Assembly (NCBI RefSeq): GCF_023614525.1
Contig: NZ_CP097885.1
Span: forward strand, 1,853,963 to 1,917,962
DNA: 64,000 bases
Direction of reading: 5' to 3'
DNA from: Peptoniphilus genitalis
Lineage (GTDB): Bacteria; Bacillota; Clostridia; Tissierellales; Peptoniphilaceae
The notes under the pieces are model-generated. The model had not been told where the DNA came from and made no database searches. It was given only the letters and a program-made list of their open reading frames with translations. Numbering within the stretch: position 1 is the stretch's first letter; every line of letters starts with the position of its first letter. Made by a program: the position numbers and the translations under genes. Positions 51,639-61,333 of the stretch are shown here, one piece after another.

Positions 51639-52247
51639 ATGTTTAAGAGTTTCTTAGAAAATTTTAGAAAGCCAAAAGATAATTTTTGTGGAAGATTTAT
51701 GTTAAAGAGTATGAATAAAGGGCATGAAAAATTAGCAAAGTGGGGTAGGTCTTACTTAAATATTTCTGAAGATTATACTGTCCTAGATTTGGGATGTGGT
51801 GGAGGACGTAACATAGAATATTTTTTGACTAAAGCTGATAAAGTTTATGGCCTTGATCACTCAGAAGCAAGTGTAAAAATAACAAGTGAGAGAAATAAAG
51901 AGGCAATAGAGTCTGGAAGATGTAAAATCCTATTAGGAGATGTAAAAAGCCTTCCTTTTGAAGATGAATCAATAGATGTTGTTACAGCTTTTGAAACTAT
52001 TTATTTCTGGAGTGATATAGAGGAATGCTTTAAGGAAATTTATAGAGTGCTAAAGAAAGATGGGAAATTTTTAATATGTAATGAAGTTTCTTCTATGAAA
52101 AGAAAAGATGTTAGGAAACTATCGAGAGTTATAAATCTCAAAGTTTACACACCAAAGGATTTGACAAAAATGCTCACAGATATTGGTTTTAAATGTGAGT
52201 ATTATTTAGATAAAAAGGAACAAATCTTATTTATTGCAACAAAGTAA
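51639..52247 (+). CDS. Class I SAM-dependent methyltransferase
   Basis: A 202-residue methyltransferase from ATG 51639, preceded by GGAGGTG; the GTG at 51633 lies in that site. Motif I is TVLDLGCGGGRNIEYFL, acidic loop VYGLDHSEAS, then SIDVVTAFETIYFWSDIEEC and IYRVLKKDGKFLI. UbiE-like small-molecule type; substrate unknown. TATAAT at 51600 is a probable -10, with a weak TTGTGT 19 bp upstream. The next gene begins 31 bases later, so the two may form a unit. Confidence 0.85.
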   Translation: MFKSFLENFRKPKDNFCGRFMLKSMNKGHEKLAKWGRSYLNISEDYTVLDLGCGGGRNIEYFLTKADKVYGLDHSEASVKITSERNKEAIESGRCKILLGDVKSLPFEDESIDVVTAFETIYFWSDIEECFKEIYRVLKKDGKFLICNEVSSMKRKDVRKLSRVINLKVYTPKDLTKMLTDIGFKCEYYLDKKEQILFIATK

Positions 52248-52278
52248 ATAATTTAAAGAAAGGTGCAAGGGATAAATT

Positions 52279-52905
52279 ATGAAATACCATGGATTTTATT
52301 TCAATCTATTTAAATATCCTATGAAAAAAGTCTTACTAGAAAATTATGGACATGATTATGCTAGAGAAGTAATCAAAAAAAGTAAGATAGTTTATCGAAA
52401 ATTAATAGAAGAGGCTGATGATATAGGCGATGACAATCCCATGGCATACAATGAGATGTTCGCCCTTGCTTTTGTAGCTCCTTATATAGCAAGCGAGAAA
52501 AGTATTCCTCCTGAAATAGTACAAGAAATGATGAGAAGGGCCCTTTATTCACTTAGATGGTTTTTCTCCTTAACTGATCTTAATACTAAAAGGGGAAAAA
52601 AGGCAAATAAGAAAAATATACTTAAGTATTACAAGTGGTACACAGAGGAAAAAGAAAAGCTATATCCAACATCCTTTAAAGTTGATTTTGAGGGAGAACC
52701 CTATGAGGGAGCTTGTTATTATAGAATTACTCGTTGCCCAATTTGTGCTTACACAGAGAAGCTAGGGGTAGCTGAATTAATGCCTTTATTCTGTGAGTTG
52801 GACGAGCTTATGATAAGTCTTCAACATGGAGTCCTTCACAGAAAAGATACCATAGCAAATGGAGCAGATTGTTGCGATTATTTTATAACTGGCGATAGGG
52901 AGTGA
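52279..52905 (+). CDS. L-2-amino-thiazoline-4-carboxylate hydrolase-like family protein
   Basis: A 208-residue protein whose C terminus carries the conserved cysteine pattern of this family: RCPICAYTEKLGVAELMPLF, CELDELMISLQHGVLHRKDT and NGADCCDYFI. The named enzyme opens the thiazoline ring in a bacterial route to L-cysteine, but most family members are uncharacterised and function should not be assumed. AAAGGTGCAAGG precedes the ATG. It follows a methyltransferase closely. Confidence 0.75.
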   Translation: MKYHGFYFNLFKYPMKKVLLENYGHDYAREVIKKSKIVYRKLIEEADDIGDDNPMAYNEMFALAFVAPYIASEKSIPPEIVQEMMRRALYSLRWFFSLTDLNTKRGKKANKKNILKYYKWYTEEKEKLYPTSFKVDFEGEPYEGACYYRITRCPICAYTEKLGVAELMPLFCELDELMISLQHGVLHRKDTIANGADCCDYFITGDRE

Positions 52906-53009
52906 ACTTAATAAACTATTTTTTTAAAGAAGCTTTACTTCGTTAACATCAATTTACATAGTGGAAAAAAGGGGATTATTAAGTTTACAATAATCACTGA
53001 GGGTTGAAA

Positions 53010-53507
53010 ATGAAATCAAAAGAATTTAAAATGCCAGCTTTTGGGGTCGGACCAATTTATGTACTAACCTGTTTATTTTTAACAATGTTAGGAGTATATC
53101 TACATATTAAAGGATACTTATATGCAGGAGAATTTACCGAGGGAAAAATATTTTTTATTGTTTTTGGAATTCTCCTAATACTATTTGGCTTATATTTATG
53201 GATAGAGGCTGTAATAGTTCAAAAAATAAATAAAAAAGTTAAAGAGAAAAAGTTGATTACAAGTGGAGTCTACGGATTTGTAAGAAATCCTGTCTACTCA
53301 GCATTTATATTTATCTTTACAGGAATTCTTTTACTCACAGCAAACTATATTTTATTAATACTGCCCTTTGTCTTCTGGGCCTACCTAACAATATTGATGA
53401 AAAACACAGAAGAAAGATGGTTAAAAAATGAATTTGGGAAAGAATATGAAATATATTTAAATGAAGTAAATAGAGTAATACCATGGTTTAGAAGAAAAAG
53501 TAATTGA
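53010..53507 (+). CDS. Isoprenylcysteine carboxyl methyltransferase (ICMT)-like membrane protein
   Basis: A 165-residue protein from ATG 53010 with GAGGG just before; a TTG at 53004 is too close to that site. Four or five hydrophobic segments and the SAM-binding end motif (KLITSGVYGFVRNPVYSAFI, then EERWLKNEFGKEYEIYLNEV and RVIPWF) match the ICMT/PEMT-type integral membrane methyltransferases. Bacterial substrates are mostly unknown, possibly isoprenoids or phospholipids. A bidirectional terminator separates it from the convergent transporter gene. Confidence 0.85.
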   Translation: MKSKEFKMPAFGVGPIYVLTCLFLTMLGVYLHIKGYLYAGEFTEGKIFFIVFGILLILFGLYLWIEAVIVQKINKKVKEKKLITSGVYGFVRNPVYSAFIFIFTGILLLTANYILLILPFVFWAYLTILMKNTEERWLKNEFGKEYEIYLNEVNRVIPWFRRKSN

Positions 53508-53511
53508 ATTA

Positions 53512-53557
53512 AAAAAGCATCTATCCTTATGGGGTCACCATAAAGCTAGATGCTTTT
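53512..53557. terminator. Bidirectional terminator between convergent genes
   Basis: AAAAGCATCTA pairs with TAGATGCTTTT, with A-rich and T-rich flanks, serving both the methyltransferase (plus) and the exporter (minus). Confidence 0.85.
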
Positions 53558-53639
53558 GTCTTATTACAGAATAATAATTACATTTTGATACTTATAAAAT
53601 AAATAGAAAGGCCTTATAAAAATTTTTATAAAATCTAAC

Positions 53640-54542
53640 TTAATTTTCTGCTTCTTTGTCTTTAACTGATAAAAAGACAGTCAAGAGTATACAGAAAAAA
53701 CCTGTTAACTCTACTAATGAAAATCTCATTCCTAAGAATATAGCAGCAAGCAAAGTAGCTGAAGCTGGCTCAAGACATCCAATTAAGGTTGCCTTAACTG
53801 GACCAATATGCTTTACACCTTCAAGGAAGATGGAGAAGCCACCAGCAGTGCCTACTACTATTATAATTGCTATCATTAGCCATGCTATGAAGTCAAGATC
53901 CTTTGGTATAATCCAAGCCTTGGTAATTATGGATATTACAAGACCACCGATGAGCATACCCCAACCAGTTACAAGTATGTTGCCCCATTTAACAATAATA
54001 GGTCTGGAAAAAAGTGTATATGTGATAACTCCCACAGCAGATAACAATCCAAAGATAAGCCCTGCTGTAGAAATTGTCATGTTTCGGGGATTTCCACCAG
54101 TTGAGATTAAGTAGGTTCCTAACACAGCTAGAAAAACTGCTAGAATTTGCGAGAACTTCATTTTTGTTCTTGTCACTATGGACATAAAGACGATCATTAT
54201 AACTACGTTAAGGCTTTGAAGGACTGTTGCAGTTGCTGAGTCTGAATATTTTATAGCACTTACATAAGTGTACTGACACATTAAGAGTCCTAAAATGGAA
54301 AAGGCAAAAAGCCATCCAACATCTTTTGGAATTGTCCAAATTTTTATTATTTTATCCTTATCTTTAAAGGCTGATAAAATTAAAAGTAGGATCCCTGATA
54401 AGACCATACGTATAGCCGTTAACCAAGATGAATCAACATCATAATTCATAAAAAGATACTGACTACACACACCAGATATTCCCCAGCTCATAGCACCTAA
54501 AGATGCAAAAAATAAACCCCTCATCTTACTCTTGTTCTTCAA
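53640..54542 (-). CDS. DMT-superfamily (EamA) transporter
   Basis: A 300-residue membrane protein with ten helices in two EamA repeats; the first starts GLFFASLGAMSWGISGVCSQ and the second LIFGLLSAVGVITYTLFSRP. Such proteins export amino acids or other small metabolites. The start is TTG 54542, with GGGGGAAATT placed about eight bases upstream; an ATG at 54524 is an alternative. It ends convergently with the ICMT-like gene. Confidence 0.88.
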   Translation of the reverse strand: MKNKSKMRGLFFASLGAMSWGISGVCSQYLFMNYDVDSSWLTAIRMVLSGILLLILSAFKDKDKIIKIWTIPKDVGWLFAFSILGLLMCQYTYVSAIKYSDSATATVLQSLNVVIMIVFMSIVTRTKMKFSQILAVFLAVLGTYLISTGGNPRNMTISTAGLIFGLLSAVGVITYTLFSRPIIVKWGNILVTGWGMLIGGLVISIITKAWIIPKDLDFIAWLMIAIIIVVGTAGGFSIFLEGVKHIGPVKATLIGCLEPASATLLAAIFLGMRFSLVELTGFFCILLTVFLSVKDKEAEN

Positions 54543-54580
54543 TCAAATTTCCCCCTATAATGTTTAAACTTATATATAAA

Positions 54581-55588
54581 TTATTTTATTTCATCTCCTA
54601 AATTTCTAAGCTTATCAACTTGCTCTTCTCGTCCAAGTATTATAAGGACATCGCCAATCTTAAAAGTATAATCAATAGGAGGGTTAAAGAGTATCTTTTC
54701 ATCTTCAATCTTTTTTATTGCCAAAACAGTTAGACCAGTTTTTCTTGGTATTTCTGCTTCAATTAATGTTTTGTTTTCTAAATAAGATCCCTTCTTTACG
54801 ATAACTTCTTCAAGGTCAAGTTCTACATCTCCAACTCTTGTGACAACATCAAGAAAAGAAATAATATTTGGTTTAATCATTAATGATGCCATCCTGTTGC
54901 CAGATATTTCAATGGCTGACAGGGTTTTATTAGCGCCAACTTTTAATAATTTTTCATTGCCTGACTTTGTAATTGCATTAGAGATTATATAAATTTTATT
55001 GTTGAGATTTCTTGCAGTAAGAACTGTAACAATATTATCAACCTCGGTTTCCATTGTAGCAACAAGACCTTTTGCCTTCTCAATTCCTGCATGAAGTAAG
55101 ACACTTTCTTCAGTTGATTGTCCTTCAACAACTAATATATTGTGGTGACTGTAGTCATCAAGGTCTTCTCGTTTATCTGTTATTACTACGAAGTCTAAAT
55201 TTTCATCTATAAACTTTTTAATGATTACTTCTGCAAGCTCTCCAGATCCACATATTATGTAATGATCACTTAGAGCAGAAATTTTTCTTTCCATTTTACT
55301 TCCCTTCCATAAATCAGAAACCTTACCTTCAACAAACATAGCAACAAGAGTTGTAAAAGCATAACCAAAGAGACCAACTCCTAAAAATATCATTATAACT
55401 GAAAATATTTCTGAAGAATTGCTAGTTGTGCCAACTTCACCGAAGCCAACAGTAGATACAGTTATAACTGTCATGTATAAGGCGTCAACAAAATCTACAT
55501 CTGATAAAATCATATAACCCACTGTGCCTATGATAAGCAAGAGGGAAAATGCATATAAAATAAATTTAATTTTTCTTTTCTCGTCCAT
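54581..55588 (-). CDS. Potassium channel with TrkA (RCK) domains
   Basis: A 335-residue protein. Two helices (LYAFSLLLIIGTVGYMIL and a second near 75) flank a pore loop with the selectivity filter ITVSTVGFGEVG. Then comes a TrkA_N/RCK domain (DHYIICGSGELAEVIIKKF, Rossmann nucleotide site) and a TrkA_C domain at the end (FKIGDVLIILGREEQV). This is the plan of MthK-like ligand-gated potassium channels. The ATG at 55588 follows AGGAGAAG. It is separate from the transporter gene by about 40 bases and may share its transcript. Confidence 0.92.
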   Translation of the reverse strand: MDEKRKIKFILYAFSLLLIIGTVGYMILSDVDFVDALYMTVITVSTVGFGEVGTTSNSSEIFSVIMIFLGVGLFGYAFTTLVAMFVEGKVSDLWKGSKMERKISALSDHYIICGSGELAEVIIKKFIDENLDFVVITDKREDLDDYSHHNILVVEGQSTEESVLLHAGIEKAKGLVATMETEVDNIVTVLTARNLNNKIYIISNAITKSGNEKLLKVGANKTLSAIEISGNRMASLMIKPNIISFLDVVTRVGDVELDLEEVIVKKGSYLENKTLIEAEIPRKTGLTVLAIKKIEDEKILFNPPIDYTFKIGDVLIILGREEQVDKLRNLGDEIK

Positions 55589-55724
55589 AAGCTTCTCCTA
55601 TACTTGAGATTATATTATAATACATGATAAAAGACTAGAAGTTTAAGCTATATAATATTCTAATTTATCTATTTAATAATTTTAAAAATGGTTAATATAT
55701 ATGAATTTATAAGAGGGGAGTCTT

Positions 55725-56315
55725 ATGGCGAAAAATTATACAAAAAATCTAATAAAGCAAGAATTTATAAAACTTTTGAATAAAAAGAGTTTACATAATA
55801 TTACTGTGACTGAAATAGCAAAACAATGCAAAATAGAAAGAAAAACTTTTTATTATCATTATGAAAATTTACCACAACTTGTTAAAGAAATTTTTGATGA
55901 AGAACTTGAAGATGTAATCAAAGAGTTTAATGAAACCCTATCTTGGGAAGAGAGTTTTATATCTGCTGAAAAATTTATCTTGGATAATAAAAAAGTTGTA
56001 AAGCATATGTATGAGTCTGATTACAAAATTGAATTAGAAAAATATATTTTTTCTATTTCAGGAGAAATAATGAGAAAATATGTGAGAAGAGTTGCCAAGG
56101 ATACAAAAGCTCAAGAAATTGATATAAAACTTATTGCTTATTTTTATCAATGTGCTTTCAGTTCATCTTTAATCCAATGGGTGGCCACTGACATGAAGAC
56201 AGATCCTAAGGTAGTTACGCGTAGATTAGGAGAGTTAATGGACGGGAATATATTAGAGTCTTTAAAACGCAGTGAAAAGTTAGAAAAACTTACCCAATCT
56301 CTTGAAATTGAGTAA
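55725..56315 (+). CDS. TetR-family regulator next to oleate hydratase
   Basis: A 196-residue regulator with HTH at residues about 8-52 (NLIKQEFIKLLNKKSLHNIT, then AKQCKIERKTFYYHYENLPQ) and a helical C-terminal domain of the TetR_C type seen in DhaS/FakR-like regulators. AGGGGAG precedes the ATG. It ends about 100 bases before the oleate hydratase gene and in the same direction, so it probably senses unsaturated fatty acids; this is inferred. Confidence 0.88.
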   Translation: MAKNYTKNLIKQEFIKLLNKKSLHNITVTEIAKQCKIERKTFYYHYENLPQLVKEIFDEELEDVIKEFNETLSWEESFISAEKFILDNKKVVKHMYESDYKIELEKYIFSISGEIMRKYVRRVAKDTKAQEIDIKLIAYFYQCAFSSSLIQWVATDMKTDPKVVTRRLGELMDGNILESLKRSEKLEKLTQSLEIE

Positions 56316-56414
56316 AAGTTACCCAAGAATCCTCTTTTGGCAGATGATACTTTATCAGAACAATGTTCTAATAAACATAGAAGAAATGATAAAGAATTAT
56401 TTAAGGAGGATGTT

Positions 56415-58208
56415 ATGGAACTAAAGACTCATGATAAGAGATTAAAACTTACTAATGGAGATTTTCAAAGATTAGTAAAAGCTAGAAAGCCAGCAGGAAT
56501 TGAAAAAAAATCTGCTTACTTAGTAGGAACAGGAATTGCATCACTTACTGCAGCTTGTTTCTTAATTAGAGATGCTCACATGGAAGGTAAAAAAATTACT
56601 TTCTTAGAACAATTAGATATTCCTGGTGGTTCACTTGATGGTGATTACATGGATACTAGGGGGTATGTAGCTCGTGGTGGTAGAGAAACTGGAGCTCACT
56701 TCGAATGTCTATGGGATATTTGGAGTTCAATCCCAAGTTTAGAAGACCCAGAAATGAGTGTTTTAGACGATTATTTCTACACTAACTACGACGATCCAAA
56801 CTTTAGTAATTGCCGTATAACTCACAAACAAGGTGAACGTTATGACGATGGTAAATTTAATCTAACTCAAGATCAAGTTAAAGAAATTGCAGAACTTTGC
56901 ATGACTCAAGATGAACTACTTGAAGATAAGGCTATAGAAGATATTTTCTCAGATGGACTTTTAAACTCAGACTTCTGGACACTTTGGAGAACAATGTTTG
57001 CCTTTGAAAACTGGCATTCTGCTCTAGAAATGAAATTATATCTAAATCGTTTTATCCACCACGTTGGAGGACTTACAAATTTATCTGCCCTTAGATTTAC
57101 AAGATATGACCAATACAATTCAATCGTAAAACCAATGGTTAAATATCTTGAAAATCACGGATGTAAATTCCAATACAACATTAAGGTTACTGATGTTGAC
57201 TTTGATATTTCAGAAAATAGAAAAGTTGCAACAAAAATTATAGCTGAAGATAAAGATGGAAATGACAAGTCTATTGACTTAACAGAAAATGATCTTTTAT
57301 TTATAACTAACGGATCTATGACAGAAAACTCAAGTTATGGTGATGACAACACACCAGCAGAACTTAGTGACGAACAAACTGGTTGCTGGGAAATGTGGAA
57401 AAACATTGCTAAAAAATCAGATGACTTTGGTAATCCTGAAGTATTCTGCTCAGATGTAGAAAAGAGTAACTGGGAGTCTTGTACAGTAACTTGCCACGAC
57501 GAATCAGTGCCAAAATATATTGAAAAAATTACAAAGAGAAGCCCTTATGGTGGAAAAACTGTAACAGGTGGTATTGTTACTTGCGTTGATTCAAGCTGGT
57601 TAATGTCTTGGACAATTAACAGACAAGGTCAATATCCAGAACAACCTGAAAATGATGTATGTGTTTGGGTTTACGGTTTATTCACAGATGTTGAAGGTGA
57701 CTACATCAAGAAGAAAATGAGAGATTGTACTGGTAAGGAAATTACAAAAGAATGGTTATACCACATTGGTGTTCCTGTAAATGAAATTGATGCACTTGCT
57801 GAAACTTGTACAGCAGTACCTGTAATGATGCCATATATCACAGCTCAATTTATGCCAAGGAAAGCAGGCGATAGACCTTATGTAGTTCCAAAGGGTGGAG
57901 TTAACTTTGCTTTCTTAGGACAATTTGCAGAAACTCTTGATGATCCAGGAAGAGATACAGTATTCACAACAGAATACTCTGGTAGAACAGCAATGGAAGC
58001 AGTTTATGTACTTTGCGGAGTAGAAAAGGCTGTACCGGAAGTATTCGCATCAAGATATGATATAAGATACCTTCTAAACGGTATGGTTGCACTATCAGAT
58101 GGTGAAAAGCCAGATCTTCCACTTTCACCACTACAAAAGATGAAAGTTGCAAAATTTATTAAAGGTACAGATATAGAAGAAATGTTAAAAGAATTTAATA
58201 TTATATAA
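56415..58208 (+). CDS. ohyA: Oleate hydratase (fatty acid double-bond hydratase, myosin-cross-reactive antigen family)
   Basis: A 597-residue FAD protein from ATG 56415 behind AAGGAGG; a TTG frame 26 codons upstream has no site. The FAD-binding start is YLVGTGIASLTAACFLIRDA, followed by EQLDIPGGSLDGDYMDTRGY and the conserved RGGRETGAHFECLWDIW. It hydrates oleate to 10-hydroxystearate and linoleate likewise, detoxifying host unsaturated fatty acids at the membrane. Full length for the family. Codon use is visibly biased to frequent codons, suggesting high expression. Confidence 0.95.
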   Translation: MELKTHDKRLKLTNGDFQRLVKARKPAGIEKKSAYLVGTGIASLTAACFLIRDAHMEGKKITFLEQLDIPGGSLDGDYMDTRGYVARGGRETGAHFECLWDIWSSIPSLEDPEMSVLDDYFYTNYDDPNFSNCRITHKQGERYDDGKFNLTQDQVKEIAELCMTQDELLEDKAIEDIFSDGLLNSDFWTLWRTMFAFENWHSALEMKLYLNRFIHHVGGLTNLSALRFTRYDQYNSIVKPMVKYLENHGCKFQYNIKVTDVDFDISENRKVATKIIAEDKDGNDKSIDLTENDLLFITNGSMTENSSYGDDNTPAELSDEQTGCWEMWKNIAKKSDDFGNPEVFCSDVEKSNWESCTVTCHDESVPKYIEKITKRSPYGGKTVTGGIVTCVDSSWLMSWTINRQGQYPEQPENDVCVWVYGLFTDVEGDYIKKKMRDCTGKEITKEWLYHIGVPVNEIDALAETCTAVPVMMPYITAQFMPRKAGDRPYVVPKGGVNFAFLGQFAETLDDPGRDTVFTTEYSGRTAMEAVYVLCGVEKAVPEVFASRYDIRYLLNGMVALSDGEKPDLPLSPLQKMKVAKFIKGTDIEEMLKEFNII

Positions 58209-58255
58209 TGATTACAGGATTAAATAATTAAATAATTAAATAGCATATAATAAGA

Positions 58256-58295
58256 AAAATCTCTTGAGGTCTAAGCATCTTAAGAGATTTTTTTG
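58256..58295 (+). terminator. Terminator after oleate hydratase
   Basis: AAAATCTCTT pairs with AAGAGATTTT over a 16-base loop, then T residues. Confidence 0.85.
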
Positions 58296-58361
58296 TGTTA
58301 TTTATAATATAATAAGAGTAAATAATAATTTATTAGCTTAAAGCAAGTGGGGTGGAATAGT

Positions 58362-59885
58362 GTGACAGATTTTAAAAAGATTTATAAATTTTCAAATAAG
58401 TGGTTGGATAAATTTTCTGCAGAAGATCCTAATCTTCAAGATTTAATTGATGTAAAAATGGCAGAAGATTGCCTGGAGCTTGGCTTCTCTCTAGAATTAG
58501 GACATGAGTTTCTTAGAAAATATGGAAATGAGACAAGTAAGTTAGCTAAGTTAAAAAAAATTATTGATGAAGTAAATGAAATTGATCTTTTGGGTTCTGT
58601 TATTTTTCTTAATTGGAGATATTTCAACCACTGGGCTTATGACCAAAGTGAAATTTTAAAAGAAGATAATATAAATTGGTTTATTTTGGCGTTAAGTCAT
58701 TTAAATCAGCTTGCAGCAAAGGATAAATTCTTATTTAAAGGGGAAATCAAAAGTTTTATTTTAAAATCGGATGCTATGTCTTTCGGACTTTTTCCTGAGG
58801 AAGGTCAAATTATAGGACAAGATATCTACCTAGATATTGAAGGAAGAGTTTCTATTAAGTCTTATAAGTATGCCAGAGAAATAGGGAGAAATAAAAATTT
58901 CGAGAGAATCGACTTTAAAATTAGAAAACAAGAAGCCTATAGAATTTTTTATGAGCTTAAAAAATATTTTGGAGATAAGTACGATCCCTTTGAACTTATG
59001 ATTATGGATGTAGGAAGTTGGGATGCAGTAATAGAAAACACAGAAGGTAAAAAATATAGATTTAATGGCCCCCTGTTTGAAAACCAGCATGAGGATCTTG
59101 CTTATTTATCATTTTTTATAAGGAGCTTGCTTGGAAGAATGGACTTATTTGTTTTTGATGGGAAAGCTAAGACTGATAGAATAAAAAAACTTAGCCTATA
59201 CTATCATAGAATAACAGAAATTCCTATTGATAGATTTATTTTTGATAAAAATTTTGATCGCGCAATATGGGATTATAAGGAATCAATAATTATTAATAGG
59301 GAAGAAAACACAATAGAGCATAACAAAATAATTGGGGAAGAATGCAAAGTTTATCAAAAATTTGAGGTGAAAGGACTAATAGATTCAATCCTTGATAATT
59401 TTGAAGAAGAAGATTTATTTAAAAAGATAAAAGGAAATCCTGAAGATGCTATAGGAATACCTGACGAGATAAGAAAATATAAGATAACTATTGATTATGA
59501 GAAGAAGCCACAGCGAATTATTGAAGGAGATTTTGACAAGAGAGGCTTACCAGAAGATTTTTCTGAATTTGCTGAAATCCTTCAGGAGTCTTTAAACTTT
59601 TATAACTTTGAAGAAATTTTAAATCCTAAATTTTATGAAAAAGTTAGAAGATTAAAAGATCAATATATTTATTGCAGTCTTGACTTTGGAAGTGGTAAGA
59701 AGACCTACTACTATAGGACTGAAGATAATGAGATAGAAGAAGGTGATTTAGTCCTTGTACCTGTGGGACCTGACAACCATGAAGCAGTAGCTTTTGTCGA
59801 TAAAGTAGAATACTTTTATAAAGAAGATGTACCCTTTCCATTAGAGAAGACAAAATTTATACTTGAAAAGTATGATGAAGAGTAA
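58362..59885 (+). CDS. Conserved hypothetical protein with a C-terminal EGDLVLVPVG-type domain
   Basis: A 507-residue soluble protein starting at GTG 58362 with GGGGTGG about seven bases upstream; a GTG at 58347 would precede that site. The N-terminal 200 residues are helical (KKIYKFSNKWLDKFSAEDPN onward). The middle is mixed alpha/beta with FGDKYDPFELMIMDVGSWDA. The last about 60 residues (YYYRTEDNEIEEGDLVLVPV, then VAFVDKVEYFYKEDVPFPLE) form a small beta domain seen at the end of several unrelated Firmicute hypotheticals. I do not recognise a function. It is monocistronic between two terminators. Confidence 0.6.
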   Translation: MTDFKKIYKFSNKWLDKFSAEDPNLQDLIDVKMAEDCLELGFSLELGHEFLRKYGNETSKLAKLKKIIDEVNEIDLLGSVIFLNWRYFNHWAYDQSEILKEDNINWFILALSHLNQLAAKDKFLFKGEIKSFILKSDAMSFGLFPEEGQIIGQDIYLDIEGRVSIKSYKYAREIGRNKNFERIDFKIRKQEAYRIFYELKKYFGDKYDPFELMIMDVGSWDAVIENTEGKKYRFNGPLFENQHEDLAYLSFFIRSLLGRMDLFVFDGKAKTDRIKKLSLYYHRITEIPIDRFIFDKNFDRAIWDYKESIIINREENTIEHNKIIGEECKVYQKFEVKGLIDSILDNFEEEDLFKKIKGNPEDAIGIPDEIRKYKITIDYEKKPQRIIEGDFDKRGLPEDFSEFAEILQESLNFYNFEEILNPKFYEKVRRLKDQYIYCSLDFGSGKKTYYYRTEDNEIEEGDLVLVPVGPDNHEAVAFVDKVEYFYKEDVPFPLEKTKFILEKYDEE

Positions 59886-59907
59886 TTTAATAAAGCAATT
59901 TAAGAAA

Positions 59908-59941
59908 AGAAAGTACTTGTTAAAATTACTTTCTTTTTTTA
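59908..59941 (+). terminator. Terminator after the hypothetical gene
   Basis: AGAAAGTA pairs with TACTTTCT over an 11-base loop, then T residues. Confidence 0.8.
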
Positions 59942-60035
59942 TTTCATAAAGAAACAAAGTCTACAAATTTGTAATATATTCTCATTGTGATAACATATAA
60001 GAGTTCGATTATTAATTTGAGATTAAGGAGAACTA

Positions 60036-61277
60036 ATGAATAAGAAAACCATAAGCATAATACTGGCCTATGTTGGCGTACTTACAGGAGCAGGCCTAGC
60101 CAGTGGTCAAGAACTTATGCAATATTTTGTTTCCTTTGGGAAACCAGGAATTTTTGGGCTAATAGTAGTTGGAATCCTACACATTTTTGTAGGTGGAATT
60201 ATCCTTCAACTAGGAAGTCACTTCATAGCAGAAAGTCACATAGATGTACTAGAAGAAGTTTCAGAAAAATTTGTGACAAAGTTTATGGACTTCGCCCTAC
60301 TTTTAAACTGTTTTTTAATGGGCTTTGTAATGATAGCAGGTGCAGGCTCCAACTTAAACCAACAATTTGGTTTGAAATCATGGGTGGGTTCACTAATATG
60401 TACAATATTGATTATAGTAGTAGGAATGATGGACTTTGAAAAAGTAACTAAAGTAATTGGACTTTTTACTCCTCTAATTTTAGTTTTTACTTTAGTAGGC
60501 TCTATCCACACAATAGTAAATTCAAATCCAGACTTTCAAGCCCTAGATGCCCTTGGAAAAACTTTAAAAGCATCACTACCTAATATTTATATTTCCACAA
60601 TAAATTATTTTGGACTTTGTATGATTTCAAGTATTTCTATGGCATTTGTACTTGGTGGCACTAGGACTGACTCGTCACAGGCAAGAGCCGGTGGAATGTT
60701 AGGTGGCAGTCTCGTTGCAATCTTAACATTTCTAGTTGGTATAACAGTATTTTTAGGGCTTAATGATGTAATAGATGCAGACATTCCCATGCAAGTTATA
60801 TTAAATAATATTAATCCCTACTTGGGACTTGCAATGTCTTTAGTTATTTTTGGAATGATTTTTAATACTGCCATTTCATTATTCTACTCTGCTGCAAGAA
60901 GACTGTCCCTGACAGAAGAGAAGTTCAAAAGAAATTTAATAATTTTCACCCTATTGGGATTTGGACTTTCTTTTATGGGATTCAAAAAACTAATGGCAAT
61001 ACTTTATCCAATACTTGGTTTCTTAGGAACTGCCCTAATTTTAATTTTAATTGTAGCCTGGTTTAAAGAGAGAGATTCAATAAAATCTGAAAGTAAAAAA
61101 CGTGATCAGATAGAAGAACTTACAAGAAAAAAACTAGACGATGATTTGGAATTTAGTAGAAAAGATAGGCAAAAGTTAGATAAGCTAGCAGAAGCATCTA
61201 TTATTGACGACGATAAGATAAAAGAGGCTGTAGAAGAAGAGATAGAAGAAGAGCTGGAAGAAGAAAACAATAATTAA
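60036..61277 (+). CDS. YkvI-like APC-superfamily membrane transporter
   Basis: A 413-residue protein with about ten helices from ISIILAYVGVLTGAGLASGQ (helix 1 with the unwound GAGLASG site of APC/LeuT-fold carriers) to about residue 345. A long charged cytoplasmic tail follows (DQIEELTRKKLDDDLEFSRK to EEEIEEELEEENNN). YkvI-like carriers are of unknown substrate, probably amino acid or nucleobase-type symporters. The acidic tail is longer than usual. AAGGAGAAC precedes the ATG. Confidence 0.82.
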   Translation: MNKKTISIILAYVGVLTGAGLASGQELMQYFVSFGKPGIFGLIVVGILHIFVGGIILQLGSHFIAESHIDVLEEVSEKFVTKFMDFALLLNCFLMGFVMIAGAGSNLNQQFGLKSWVGSLICTILIIVVGMMDFEKVTKVIGLFTPLILVFTLVGSIHTIVNSNPDFQALDALGKTLKASLPNIYISTINYFGLCMISSISMAFVLGGTRTDSSQARAGGMLGGSLVAILTFLVGITVFLGLNDVIDADIPMQVILNNINPYLGLAMSLVIFGMIFNTAISLFYSAARRLSLTEEKFKRNLIIFTLLGFGLSFMGFKKLMAILYPILGFLGTALILILIVAWFKERDSIKSESKKRDQIEELTRKKLDDDLEFSRKDRQKLDKLAEASIIDDDKIKEAVEEEIEEELEEENNN

Positions 61278-61285
61278 AATAAAGA

Positions 61286-61321
61286 CTGGAGAGATTAAAA
61301 GTTTCATCCAGTCTTTTTTAA
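61286..61321. terminator. Terminator between convergent genes
   Basis: AAAGACTGGA pairs with TCCAGTCTTT, followed by T; A residues on the left allow use in both directions. Confidence 0.8.
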
Positions 61322-61333
61322 ATTCAAAAATAT

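Noticed and set aside
53656..54114. Plus-strand frame of 152 codons inside the DMT transporter
   Set aside because: Antisense of a clear ten-helix transporter; no ribosome site and no family.
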